DNA from: Sedimentisphaerales bacterium | GTDB taxonomy: Bacteria > Planctomycetota > Phycisphaerae > Sedimentisphaerales > Anaerobacaceae | Direction: 5' to 3' | Length of the DNA: 33,203 nucleotides | Assembly: GCA_030603595.1 (NCBI GenBank) | Contig: JAUVXL010000017.1 | Location: 1-33,203 of the forward strand | Part shown: in pieces, positions 26,452 to 33,203 of the stretch | How positions within the stretch are numbered: the first letter of the stretch is position 1 | Layout: each line of letters begins with the position of its first letter | The notes under the pieces: model-generated | Told to the model about the DNA's origin: nothing | Seen by the model: only the letters and a program-made list of their open reading frames with translations | The model's database searches: none | Program-made: the position numbers and the translations under genes

Positions 26452-27462
26452 ATGCGAGTTACATGGCGTGGTTTGGAACTGCCGAGGCGAGTCGAGCGAG
26501 ATACGAGCGTATCGAGTGATATATACGGCAAATTTTTCATCGAGCCCTTCGAGCGCGGGTTCGGCACCACTATTGGCAACAGCCTGAGACGCGTTCTTCT
26601 TTCGTCGTTGGAAGGAAGCGCTGTGACATCCGTCAAGATAGCCGGCGTGAACCATGAATTCAACTCGATAAAGGGAGTGATGGAGGATGTCACCGACGTT
26701 GTTCTCAACGTTAAGAACCTTGTCATACGCCTCCAAAGCGAAGGGCCCAAGATAATGACCGTTTCGGCGAAAAAGGCCGGCGCCGTGACCGCGGCGGATA
26801 TCGTTGCAGACCCGGCCATTGAAGTGATAAACCAGGACATGCCACTGGTGACGTTGACCGAAAAGGTCAATTTCCAGATGGAAATGGTCGTCGAGAACGG
26901 GCGAGGATACGTTCCTGCTGCAGAGAGGATCGCCGACGCCGACAGATTTGACCAGGAAATTGGAAGAGTACTGCTCGATGCCGTCTATTCACCCATCACA
27001 AGGGTCCGCTATACTACCGAGGATACCCGCGTCGGCCAGAAGACCAACTACGATAGACTAATCCTCGAAATCTGGACCGACGGAACCATCAATCCTGAGA
27101 TGGCGCTCGTCGAGGCCGCGAAGATACTCAGAAAGCACATCAATCCTTTTGTGCAGTACTTCCAGATGGGGGAGGAAACCGTCGCAGGCGAGATCGCCGA
27201 ACATGAGGTCGAAGAAGAAACTGTTGATGAAGAATTGGCACAGAAGCTTAGTTTGGCAATTCAGGAATTGGAACTGTCCGTAAGAGCGAGCAACTGCCTC
27301 GAATCCACGAAAATCGAGACGGTCGGCCAACTCGTGCAAATGAACGAATCAGAATTGCTCAAAATCCGCAGCTTTGGGAAGACCTCGCTGAGAGAAATCA
27401 AGAGAAAGCTTGCCGATATAGGCCTTTCCCTCGGAATGTCCGATGCCGAGGAGCAGTCTTAA
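26452..27462 (+). CDS. rpoA: RNA polymerase alpha subunit
   Basis: Alpha (336 aa) dimerises to scaffold the polymerase and contacts UP elements and activators. The N-terminal domain has FFIEPFERGFGTTIGNSLRRVLLSSLEGSAVTSVKI (dimer and beta/beta' contacts). An acidic linker (EHEVEEETVDEE) leads to the C-terminal domain with LELSVRASNCLESTKIETVGQL and LLKIRSFGKTSLREIKRKL. CGGAGG (26441-26446) precedes the ATG. It is flanked by rpsD and rplQ as in most bacteria. Confidence 0.98.
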   Translation: MRVTWRGLELPRRVERDTSVSSDIYGKFFIEPFERGFGTTIGNSLRRVLLSSLEGSAVTSVKIAGVNHEFNSIKGVMEDVTDVVLNVKNLVIRLQSEGPKIMTVSAKKAGAVTAADIVADPAIEVINQDMPLVTLTEKVNFQMEMVVENGRGYVPAAERIADADRFDQEIGRVLLDAVYSPITRVRYTTEDTRVGQKTNYDRLILEIWTDGTINPEMALVEAAKILRKHINPFVQYFQMGEETVAGEIAEHEVEEETVDEELAQKLSLAIQELELSVRASNCLESTKIETVGQLVQMNESELLKIRSFGKTSLREIKRKLADIGLSLGMSDAEEQS

Positions 27463-27518
27463 TAACCCGGGTCAACACAGGCCCAAATGGTAGTAACTCA
27501 TAAAAGAAAGTTAAAAAC

Positions 27519-28193
27519 ATGCGTCATAGAGTAGCAGGGCGTCGGTTAGGTCGAACAAGCGAGCACCGCTTGGCTATGCGCCGGAACATGGTTTCTTCTC
27601 TCTTTGAGCACGAAACGATTGCAACAACAATCCAGAAGGCCAAAGAAGTAAAACCGTTCGCCGAAAAAATGATTACCTTGGCAAAGAAAGGCACATTGCC
27701 GGCCAGACGCCGTGCTATTTCGCTGCTGGGCAATCGTAATATCGTTGAGCATGAAGACGGCAAAGCCGTCCGAAAAGGTACGGTAATAGGAAAACTCTTC
27801 AGCGAACTGGGCCCTCGCTATCTTGACAGGCCGGGCGGCTATACGAGAATAATCCGCCGGTCCCTAAGGAGGCTTGGTGATAACGGAGAACTCGTTTTGC
27901 TCCAGCTTATAGGCGAGAGAGAAGGTCCGAAGAAAAAGGCCAAGACCACCGCCAAGAAACGCTCTCGAAGGAAGCCCAAGGATACTGCCAAAGTTGCTGA
28001 TCTCGAGGCTGTCGAGCCGGAGAAAGTTGCTGAACTCGAGGCGCCTGCTGAGGCCCCAGTATCTACCGCCGTCGAGGAGGCCCCTGAAACCGAAGAAACG
28101 GTTCAGGCCAAGCAGACTGACCAAGCTGACGAACCCGCCGAAACGCAGGAGGCCGGCCCTGCTGTGCGTGAAAATGCCGACGAAGAAAAATAG
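27519..28193 (+). CDS. rplQ: 50S ribosomal protein L17 with long acidic tail
   Basis: L17 lies near the tunnel exit. [32 protein letters not shown] is the unmistakable start, and [34 protein letters not shown] ends the core at about residue 135. A tail of about 89 residues follows (E. coli L17 is 127 aa in all). The tail begins with a Lys/Arg block, then becomes rich in Ala, Glu, Pro and Thr and is strongly acidic. It is probably disordered. HIT-family gene follows 27 bases on. Confidence 0.95.
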   Translation: MRHRVAGRRLGRTSEHRLAMRRNMVSSLFEHETIATTIQKAKEVKPFAEKMITLAKKGTLPARRRAISLLGNRNIVEHEDGKAVRKGTVIGKLFSELGPRYLDRPGGYTRIIRRSLRRLGDNGELVLLQLIGEREGPKKKAKTTAKKRSRRKPKDTAKVADLEAVEPEKVAELEAPAEAPVSTAVEEAPETEETVQAKQTDQADEPAETQEAGPAVRENADEEK

Positions 28194-28220
28194 ACCTTTG
28201 CCGTGCGGGAGAACCTTGGT

Positions 28221-28637
28221 ATGGGCGCCGACGACTGCATTTTCTGTAAAATGGTGGCGGGGGATATCCCGGTTATCAAGCTTTATGAAAACGAAATCGT
28301 ACTTGCTTTTCTCGATATCTACCCGGTTAGCGACGGCCATACGTTGGTTATTCCAAAGCAGCACTTTGAAAAACTGCACGATTGTCCGCCGGAGTTGCTG
28401 GGTGAGGTCGGCTCACGTCTCGGGAAGATAGCCGGGGCTGTGGCTGCCGCGATGGGATCCGAAGGTTACAATCTATTGTGCAATAATGGCAGGGCCGCGG
28501 GCCAGGTGATTGAGCATCTGCATTTTCACATTATCCCCCGCAATGCCGGCGACGGCGTCTTTGACCGCTGGCCCGCCTACAAGTATCCCGATGGCAAGAT
28601 TGAGGCTCTCGCAGAGGCGATCAGGAAAAACCTGTAA
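28221..28637 (+). CDS. HIT family (histidine triad) nucleotide hydrolase/transferase
   Basis: This 138-aa protein has the histidine triad HLHFH (99-103) that forms the nucleotide-phosphate catalytic site, plus CIFCKMVAGDIP at the N-terminus with CxxC (Cys6, Cys9), a Hint-like zinc start. YPVSDGHTLVIPKQHF matches HINT proteins, which cleave AMP-linked substrates; the true substrate is unknown. ATG 28221 with GGGAGAA (28206-28212) is preferred over an in-frame GTG at 28203. It ends the ribosomal operon. Confidence 0.92.
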   Translation: MGADDCIFCKMVAGDIPVIKLYENEIVLAFLDIYPVSDGHTLVIPKQHFEKLHDCPPELLGEVGSRLGKIAGAVAAAMGSEGYNLLCNNGRAAGQVIEHLHFHIIPRNAGDGVFDRWPAYKYPDGKIEALAEAIRKNL

Positions 28638-28654
28638 ATTTTTCACCACAGTCC

Positions 28655-28683
28655 TTGCCAATCACTGCCGTTTCTGTTATCTT
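28655..28683 (+). promoter_or_regulatory. Candidate promoter for tRNA-fMet
   Basis: TTGCCA (28655-28660, 4/6), a 17-base spacer, and TATCTT (28678-28683, 4/6). Transcription near 28690 would give a tRNA precursor with about 65 bases of 5' leader. The hexamers also lie within the A/T-rich spacer after the HIT gene, so the call is moderate. Confidence 0.45.
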
Positions 28684-28754
28684 GTGGTTTCGTGGCATGT
28701 GTTTTATGTGGATTTAGGTTCTGCAGGAAAGCGGAACATCGAAAAAATAATGGC

Positions 28755-28828
28755 CGCGGGGTAGAGCAGTCTGGTAGCTCGTCGGGCCCATAACCCGGAG
28801 GTCGCAGGTTCGAATCCTGCCCCCGCTA
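28755..28828 (+). tRNA. Initiator tRNA-Met (fMet, anticodon CAT), with C33 and C1/U72
   Basis: The 74-base sequence folds into a full cloverleaf: acceptor CGCGGGG with CCCCGCT, D arm with GG in the loop, anticodon stem TCGGG/CCCGG with the three G-C pairs typical of initiators, and T arm GCAGG-TTCGAAT-CCTGC. The anticodon is CAT (28788-28790). The first pair is a C1/U72 mismatch, fulfilling the unpaired 1-72 rule of bacterial initiators, where A72 is usual. The base before the anticodon is C, where U33 is nearly universal. CCA is not encoded. Confidence 0.95.
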
Positions 28829-28830
28829 TT

Positions 28831-28910
28831 GTGGTAACTGTACTTGTCAAGCATACATGGGACCGTGGTGGCGTCTGATCTAACGTTATAGATTGCAAGC
28901 AGTTACACAC
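28831..28910 (+). other. Long hairpin just downstream of tRNA-fMet
   Basis: GTAACTG (28834-28840) pairs with CAGTTAC (28900-28906). It is extended inward by CTTG (28843-28846) with CAAG (28896-28899), and outward by GTG/CAC with one bulge. An inner ATCTA/TAGAT hairpin (28878-28893) lies in the loop. There is no T-run, so it is not a simple terminator. It may help process the tRNA 3' end or be an unrecognised structured RNA. Confidence 0.35.
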
Positions 28911-29004
28911 CCAAGACCGTCGTTAGCGTTTTCGGCTGTTTTATGCTATCATACTCCCTCTGCAACCGGCTTTTTCACGTTTTGGAGGAGTTGAAATAGG
29001 TCTC

Positions 29005-29139
29005 ATGGACAAGAACCACGATACTATCGCCTTTGCTGTTTCACTAATCATCAAGTTCGTTGATTTTACTCCGGTAGATATCGTAGCGGGACGGATCAAG
29101 ATCAGCAACAAACACCAATTCACCAACTTGAGCGCATAG
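29005..29139 (+). CDS. Possible small ORF of 44 codons, unrecognised
   Basis: The frame MDKNHDTIAFAVSLII, ending NKHQFTNLSA and then TAG, encodes 44 residues with a mildly hydrophobic N-terminal half. GGAGG (28984-28988) lies 16 bases upstream, too far to be a normal ribosome binding site. A TGCTATCAT extended -10-like motif occurs at 28945-28952. It may be a gene remnant or nothing. No family is recognised. Confidence 0.2.
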   Translation: MDKNHDTIAFAVSLIIKFVDFTPVDIVAGRIKISNKHQFTNLSA

Positions 29140-29174
29140 GAATTTGTAATGATAGCAAAGATGGGCAATGTGGG

Positions 29175-29286
29175 AAAGTTGTCATTCCTGCAAAAAGTTG
29201 TCATTCCTGCGCAGGCAGGAATCCAGTCTTTGGGCCTTGGATCCCCGCTACCCGCTTTCGCGGGCACAAGCTTCGCGGGGATGACA
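29175..29286. repeat. dRS3-like palindromic repeat with duplicated end
   Basis: A 17-base sequence AAAGTTGTCATTCCTGC occurs twice, at 29175-29191 and 29194-29210. The second copy begins an inverted repeat of the well-known GTCATTCCYGC...GCGGGGATGAC type (GTCATTCC near 29200-29207, GGGGATGAC at 29277-29285). Such elements are scattered through many bacterial genomes and are best known as dRS3 in Neisseria. Inside lies a further CCCGC...GCGGG stem near 29251-29264. The minus-strand frame here is only the repeat's translation. Confidence 0.75.
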
Positions 29287-29308
29287 GGACGAGGCAATTG
29301 TAGAAGTC

Positions 29309-29321
29309 CCGCCGAAGGCGG
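29309..29321. repeat. Short GAA-loop palindrome
   Basis: CCGCC (29309-29313), GAA, GGCGG (29317-29321), followed by TTAATTT. It matches the form of the element at 19023-19037. No T-run follows. Confidence 0.4.
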
Positions 29322-29339
29322 TTAATTTAAATTCAGGGA

Positions 29340-29368
29340 ATGTCCAATTCCGACTGAAGCATTACAAT
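29340..29368 (+). promoter_or_regulatory. Candidate promoter of the liv cluster
   Basis: ATGTCC (29340-29345, 3/6), 17 bases, TACAAT (29363-29368, 5/6), about 40 bases before the first start codon at 29407. Only the -10 is convincing. Confidence 0.3.
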
Positions 29369-29406
29369 ACAACCCGTGTGCACTCCTACGCTATGAGGGT
29401 AGGATT

Positions 29407-29658
29407 GTGAGAATTTTGGGAGAGCTTGAAAAAATAAAACTCAATTTGGAAAGAAGCTGCATCTTGGAAAAGGATTTCTGTAAAGATGTGATAAGAAATA
29501 TTCAAAGTGACATGGATGTGTTATTGCGGGATCAAGCGATTAATGGCTTTCGTATTCTGATATTTAGCACATGTTTTGCACTTGTCAGTGGCCTGGTGGG
29601 ACCGATGATATCAGCCATATCATGGATAGTGGGACATATTCTTGAATTGCGATGTTGA
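29407..29658 (+). CDS. Small putative membrane protein upstream of livH
   Basis: This 83-aa frame begins at GTG 29407. The N-terminal half is charged and helical, with a coiled-coil look (LGELEKIKLNLERS), and contains two cysteines. A hydrophobic stretch follows (about residues 48-78: GFRILIFSTCFALVSG, then VGPMISAISWIVGHI), enough for one or two membrane segments. Its last seven bases overlap the livH start, so the two may be translationally coupled. No family is recognised, and it may not be a real gene. There is no strong ribosome binding site; GAGGGTAGG (29395-29403) is the best. Confidence 0.4.
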   Translation: MRILGELEKIKLNLERSCILEKDFCKDVIRNIQSDMDVLLRDQAINGFRILIFSTCFALVSGLVGPMISAISWIVGHILELRC

Positions 29659-30557
29659 AACAACTCTTATTAAATGGAGCAATTATAGGCGGCATATATG
29701 CTCTTATCGCACTTAGCTTCACCATCATCTACCGCACGGTAAAGTTCTTTCATTTTGCGCACGGGGTGGTTTATGCGGTGGGGGCATACTTTGCTTACGC
29801 AGTTTTTAGTTGTTGGTTTTTAGTTTTTAGTGAAGAAGGAAGTTATCTAAGCTGGATTGTAGCAGTTCTGGCGAGTGTAACAGGCGCGGGGATAGTCGGA
29901 GTCCTTATTGACCGGCTGGTCTATTTGCCTTTGCGGAGGCACAAGGCGCCCAATCTGGTCTTTCTGATAGCGTCTTTCGGAGTCTTCATATTCATTCAGA
30001 ATCTACTGCAATTGATATATGGGGCGCAAATACTTACTATCCGGACCGGGCCGGTTAAGGAGGGGCATCATATCTTAGGGGCGGTGATTACCGATACGCA
30101 GATTTTGATATTGGTTGTCTCTGTGTTTCTCTGTGTGGCTCTGTGGCTATTTGTTAAGAAGGCCAAATTGGGTAAGGCGATGCGGGCGGTTGCGGATGAT
30201 CCGCTTGCGGCCAGTGTGGTGGGGATCAATCCGGAGAGGATTATCTTGGCGGCGTTTGCAATTGGTTCGGTTCTGGCGGGGGCGGCGGGGATACTTGTTT
30301 CATTGGAGACGAACATTGAGCCTACAATGGGAATGAACGCCATATTGAAAGGGATTATCGCTTCAATCATCGGCGGGATAGGCAGTATCCCCGGAGCGAT
30401 GCTCGGTGGGCTGTTTTTAGGAATCGCCGAGAACTTAGGTATATGGAAGATATCGGCCGGGTGGAAGGACTGCATTGCGTTTGCAATACTGATTGTGTTC
30501 TTGCTGCTAAGGCCGGGCGGCATTATGGGCGTCAAGACGCAGGGGGAGCGGCTGTAG
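29652..30557 (+). CDS. livH: Branched-chain amino acid ABC transporter permease LivH
   Basis: LivH (301 aa) is one of two membrane subunits of the Leu/Ile/Val uptake transporter. About eight hydrophobic segments are seen. NGAIIGGIYALIALSFTIIYR and FFHFAHGVVYAVGAY are typical of the first two, MRAVADDPLAASVVGINPERI is the cytosolic coupling loop, and GGIGSIPGAMLGGLFLGIAENL the C-terminal signature. Two internal stretches look like intergenic repeat DNA read in frame: residues 51-60 (VFSCWFLVFS) and about 157-166 (SVFLCVALWL). The ATG lies inside the end of the small upstream frame. Confidence 0.93.
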   Translation: MLKQLLLNGAIIGGIYALIALSFTIIYRTVKFFHFAHGVVYAVGAYFAYAVFSCWFLVFSEEGSYLSWIVAVLASVTGAGIVGVLIDRLVYLPLRRHKAPNLVFLIASFGVFIFIQNLLQLIYGAQILTIRTGPVKEGHHILGAVITDTQILILVVSVFLCVALWLFVKKAKLGKAMRAVADDPLAASVVGINPERIILAAFAIGSVLAGAAGILVSLETNIEPTMGMNAILKGIIASIIGGIGSIPGAMLGGLFLGIAENLGIWKISAGWKDCIAFAILIVFLLLRPGGIMGVKTQGERL

Positions 30558-30571
30558 CAACATTTAGGAAC

Positions 30572-30673
30572 CACGGATAGACACGGATTAAGGCTGGATT
30601 TATGGACACGGATTTACGCTGATTTACACTGTTGTTTCACTTGTTCTCTGTGATCTCTGTGCCCTCTGTGGCT
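30572..30673. repeat. Tandem short repeats in the livH-livM gap
   Basis: Two related segments, CACGGATAGACACGGATTA (30572-30590) and a GACACGGATTTACG block (30605-30618), are followed by GATTTACAC and a TCTCTGTG-type run (30644-30673, CTCTGTG three times with variation). Such CACGGAT and CTCTGTG phrases are recurrent intergenic repeats in many genomes. The livM start lies 10 bases after the run, and no standard ribosome binding site remains. Confidence 0.6.
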
Positions 30674-30682
30674 GAACCTCTT

Positions 30683-31552
30683 ATGGAATACTTTGTTCAT
30701 ATTCTGGTCATCACGGGCATCTACGTCATTTTGACGCTAAGCCTGAATCTCGTTGTCGGGTACACGGGATTGGCGGCTATCGGCCATGCGGCTTTTTCGT
30801 GCGTTGGGGCTTATGCATCCTCCCTGCTGGCCCTGAACTATGGAGTCTCGCCCTGGCTTGGATTGCTGATAGGAGCATGTACGGCGGCGGTGCTGGGAGT
30901 GGTGGTTGGAGCGCCATCGCTGCGGCTCAAGGGGGACTACCTGGCGCTGGCGACCCTTGGACTGGGTGTAATCGTGTATTCGGTGGCCAAGAACTGGATG
31001 GCGGTGACGCGGGGCCCGATGGGACTGCCGGGGATACCGGGATTCTCGATCTTCGGCGTGCAGATATCGGAAGTGTGGAGCTATCTGATTCTGGTGGCGG
31101 TGTTTGTTGTGCTGACGTATATGGTCATGCGTCGCGTGGTCGAATCGCCGTTCGGCAGGATACTGAGGGCCATTAGGGACGATGAAGTAGCTGCTCTGGC
31201 GATGGGCAAGAACGTAAATAAGTACAAGATGCTCGTCTTCGTAGTAGGCGCTTTCTTTGCAGGAATGGCCGGAAGTCTCTATGCCCACTACATAACATTC
31301 ATCGATCCATCGAGCTTTACCGTGATGGAATCGATCTCGATTCTTCTGATGGTCGTATTTGGCGGCATGGGTTCTCTAAAAGGCTCTTTCGTGGGAGCGG
31401 CAACGTTGGTGATATTACCGGAGCTACTGCGTTTTGTCGGCATGCCGAGTTCGGTCGCTGCACCGCTGAGGCAGATGATATATGGACTGCTGCTGATTGT
31501 TCTTATGCTGAAACGGCCACAGGGAATCTTGGGAACCTATAGGTGGAAATAG
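30683..31552 (+). CDS. livM: Branched-chain amino acid ABC transporter permease LivM
   Basis: LivM (289 aa) is the second permease subunit. [65 protein letters not shown] and [56 protein letters not shown] are diagnostic. ATG 30683 is chosen; an upstream in-frame TTG at 30632 would translate the repeat run. The purine content ahead of the ATG is poor, so initiation may be weak. It ends two bases before the livG ATG. Confidence 0.94.
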   Translation: MEYFVHILVITGIYVILTLSLNLVVGYTGLAAIGHAAFSCVGAYASSLLALNYGVSPWLGLLIGACTAAVLGVVVGAPSLRLKGDYLALATLGLGVIVYSVAKNWMAVTRGPMGLPGIPGFSIFGVQISEVWSYLILVAVFVVLTYMVMRRVVESPFGRILRAIRDDEVAALAMGKNVNKYKMLVFVVGAFFAGMAGSLYAHYITFIDPSSFTVMESISILLMVVFGGMGSLKGSFVGAATLVILPELLRFVGMPSSVAAPLRQMIYGLLLIVLMLKRPQGILGTYRWK

Positions 31553-31554
31553 AA

Positions 31555-32340
31555 ATGCCTGATATCCCAGACATATTGTCTGTCAAGGCTCTGAGCAAGG
31601 AGTTCGACGGCGTTAAGGCGCTTGATAATGTCTCTTTCAATCTAAAGAAGGGCTGCATCATTGCCCTGATAGGTCCCAATGGGGCGGGCAAGACGACTGC
31701 GTTCAATCTAATCACTGGCTTTCTGCCATCGAATGCGGGAAGAGTGGTGTTTGACGGTCGGGAGATTACGTCGTGGACGCCCCACCGAATTGCCAGGCGG
31801 GGAATAGGCAGGACCTTTCAGAACATCAGGCTGTTCGGCCAGATGTCCGCGCTGGAGAACGTGATGCTGGCTTTGCAGTGCGATAAAGTTGAGAGTTTAT
31901 GGGCTGCCCTGCTTCAGAGTAAAACGATGAGGGCAGAGGAGGGGGCAAACAGGCAGCAGGCGTTGGAGCATCTGGATATTGTAGGGCTGGGCGAAAAAAA
32001 GGACGCTCTGGCCGGCGAACTGTCGTATGGGCAGCGGAAATTGCTGGAGATAGCGAGGGCGCTGGCCTTGGGGCCGGAATTGCTGCTGCTGGATGAGCCG
32101 ATTGCGGGGCTGTTTCCCGGTACGGCTGTGAAAATGAAAGAGATAATCCGCAAATTCAAGGACGCCGGAAAGACCATCCTCTTTATCGAGCATGACATGA
32201 AGACGGTGATGGACATTGCTGAGAGAATTGTCGTTCTCAACTACGGCAAGAAAATTGCAGAAGGCACACCTGAGCAGATACAGCAGGATGAAGCCGTGAT
32301 AGAAGCGTACTTAGGCAGGAGGCGGGCAGTTGCTACTTGA
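31555..32340 (+). CDS. livG: Branched-chain amino acid ABC transporter ATPase LivG
   Basis: LivG (261 aa) is one of the two cytosolic ATPases. The Walker A is GPNGAGKTT, the Q-loop is in RTFQNIRLF, the signature is [15 protein letters not shown], the Walker B is LLLLDEP, and the H-loop is in [17 protein letters not shown] 31555 is used because AGGTGG (31540-31545) lies 9 bases ahead; the in-frame GTG at 31543 falls inside that site. It overlaps livF by 11 bases. Confidence 0.95.
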   Translation: MPDIPDILSVKALSKEFDGVKALDNVSFNLKKGCIIALIGPNGAGKTTAFNLITGFLPSNAGRVVFDGREITSWTPHRIARRGIGRTFQNIRLFGQMSALENVMLALQCDKVESLWAALLQSKTMRAEEGANRQQALEHLDIVGLGEKKDALAGELSYGQRKLLEIARALALGPELLLLDEPIAGLFPGTAVKMKEIIRKFKDAGKTILFIEHDMKTVMDIAERIVVLNYGKKIAEGTPEQIQQDEAVIEAYLGRRRAVAT

Positions 32341-33052
32341 GGTCAAAAATCTGTCGGCTCGGTATGGAGTGGTAAAAGCACTCAAGAAGGTCTCCTTTGA
32401 GGTGAGGCAGGGGGAGATCGTCGCTATGATCGGTCCGAACGGAGCGGGCAAGTCAACGGCACTGAAGGCTGTCTGTGGTCTGCTCGCAGCTACAGGGGGC
32501 TGCATTGATGCCGGCGAGATTCTGTTTGAGGGAAACAACATCCAGGGCTTGAGAACGGATGAGTTGGTGGGCAGGGGAGTATCACTGGTGCCGGAAGGCA
32601 GGCGGGTCTTTCCTACAATGACGGTTCTGGAAAACCTCCAGATGGGGGCCTATACGGTGGCAGATAAGGCGAGAGTGCAACAGGATTTGGACTTGGCCCT
32701 GGGGCTTTTCCCAAGGCTTAAGGAAAGGCTCGGCCAGAAAGCAGGGACTTTGTCAACAGGCGAGCAGCAGATGCTGGCTATGGGCAGGGCGCTGATGTTG
32801 AAGCCGAAGCTGCTGCTGGCCGATGAGCCTTCGCTCGGACTGTCTCCGAACTTTATGGAGCTGGTATTCGACAGGCTTGTGGAGATCAATGACAACGGCA
32901 CCAGCGTGCTCTTGGTGGAGCAAAATGCTGTGGAAGCCCTGAGGATTGCCCACAGAGCGTATGTCTTCAATGTTGGCGAAATTGTTCTCAAGGACACTGC
33001 TGAGAATCTATTGTGTGACGATAAAGTCAAGAAGACCTTTCTGGGCGGATAA
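32330..33052 (+). CDS. livF: Branched-chain amino acid ABC transporter ATPase LivF (TTG start)
   Basis: LivF (240 aa) is the second ATPase. [23 protein letters not shown], Walker [34 protein letters not shown] (LivF-specific), signature [16 protein letters not shown], Walker [14 protein letters not shown], and [17 protein letters not shown] identify it. TTG 32330 follows AGGAGG (32317-32322) at 7 bases, the best ribosome binding site in the cluster; no ATG fits. The livG end overlaps the start. Confidence 0.95.
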   Translation: MLLEVKNLSARYGVVKALKKVSFEVRQGEIVAMIGPNGAGKSTALKAVCGLLAATGGCIDAGEILFEGNNIQGLRTDELVGRGVSLVPEGRRVFPTMTVLENLQMGAYTVADKARVQQDLDLALGLFPRLKERLGQKAGTLSTGEQQMLAMGRALMLKPKLLLADEPSLGLSPNFMELVFDRLVEINDNGTSVLLVEQNAVEALRIAHRAYVFNVGEIVLKDTAENLLCDDKVKKTFLGG

Positions 33053-33085
33053 TGTGGACATCTCGCAAAGCACGAAGGCCCAACA

Positions 33086-33203
33086 GTGTTATTGTCCAAA
33101 TTGATAGATGAACGCAAAAAGTATCGCAGCCAAACCAAGCGAAAGTCGCTGAAAGAACTGATTCGATATATTGCTCGCAGATTTGAATTGTGCGATTATC
33201 CAA
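33086..33203 (+). CDS. Start of an unidentified gene, cut by window end
   Basis: A frame opens after livF and runs to the edge without a stop. GTG 33086, with GAAGG at 33074-33078, or TTG 33092 could start it. The visible residues, SKLIDERKKYRSQTKRKSL, then KELIRYIARRFELCDYP, are very basic and helical. No family can be named from 39 codons. It may be transcribed with the liv genes. Confidence 0.4.
   Translation, partial: MLLSKLIDERKKYRSQTKRKSLKELIRYIARRFELCDYP

Noticed and set aside
28941-29297. Minus-strand frame of 118 codons with IPAKAGSGDPR- and WIPACAGMT-like peptide
   Set aside because: This is the translation of the dRS3-like palindromic repeat, seen in many genomes as a false protein.
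1-33203. CRISPR array, prophage, transposase or toxin-antitoxin genes
   Set aside because: No regular direct-repeat array or mobile-element protein was seen; apart from palindromic repeats the window is core genome.

Overview
The window is a bacterial chromosomal segment, almost entirely plus strand. It carries the RNA polymerase beta/beta' genes, a str-type cluster, the full S10-spc-alpha ribosomal superoperon, an initiator tRNA gene, and a branched-chain amino acid ABC transporter cluster. Gene order (rpoB-rpoC-rpsL-rpsG-fusA, then rpsJ to rplQ) is standard for bacteria. Several protein traits suggest a deep-branching planctomycete-like lineage, most likely Phycisphaerae/Sedimentisphaerales. 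These traits are the long low-complexity tails on S3 and L17, an L22 with an N-terminal helix-turn-helix-like domain, an L2 reading HPM where most bacteria read HPH, no rpmD, and abundant short palindromic repeats. The taxonomic call is inference, because no 16S gene or database search was available.

Layout. 1-3394: rpoB, with its 5' end outside the window. 3443-7792: rpoC. 7826-8701: rpsL and rpsG, closed by a strong intrinsic terminator at 8716-8761. 8830-10905: fusA. 10906-11578: a 673-base gene-free block holding a terminator-like hairpin, an 80-nt element that folds into a linker-free four-way junction, two tandem sigma70-type promoters and a structured leader. 11579-28193: rpsJ, rplC, rplD, rplW, rplB, rpsS, rplV, rpsC, rplP, rpmC, rpsQ, rplN, rplX, rplE, rpsN, rpsH, rplF, rplR, rpsE, rplO, secY, adk, map, infA, rpmJ, rpsM, rpsK, rpsD, rpoA, rplQ. 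28221-28637: a HIT-family protein. 28755-28828: tRNA-fMet with its own likely promoter. 28829-29406: gene-poor, repeat-bearing DNA. 29407-33052: a small membrane protein and livH, livM, livG, livF. 33086 to the end: the start of an unidentified gene.

How the genes work together. The first 28 kb makes the transcription machinery (alpha, beta, beta'), most of the proteins of both ribosomal subunits, IF-1, EF-G and the initiator tRNA. It also makes three genes classically linked to them: SecY for membrane insertion, adenylate kinase for nucleotide balance, and methionine aminopeptidase for N-terminal maturation. The liv cluster supplies two permeases and two ATPases for branched-chain amino acid uptake; no substrate-binding protein gene is visible here.

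The most unusual items are the L22-HTH fusion, the four-way junction inside the fusA-rpsJ spacer, the roughly 420-nt S10 leader with a dyad over its -35 box, an initiator tRNA with C33 and a C1/U72 mismatch, and arginine at the streptomycin-linked position 88 of S12.
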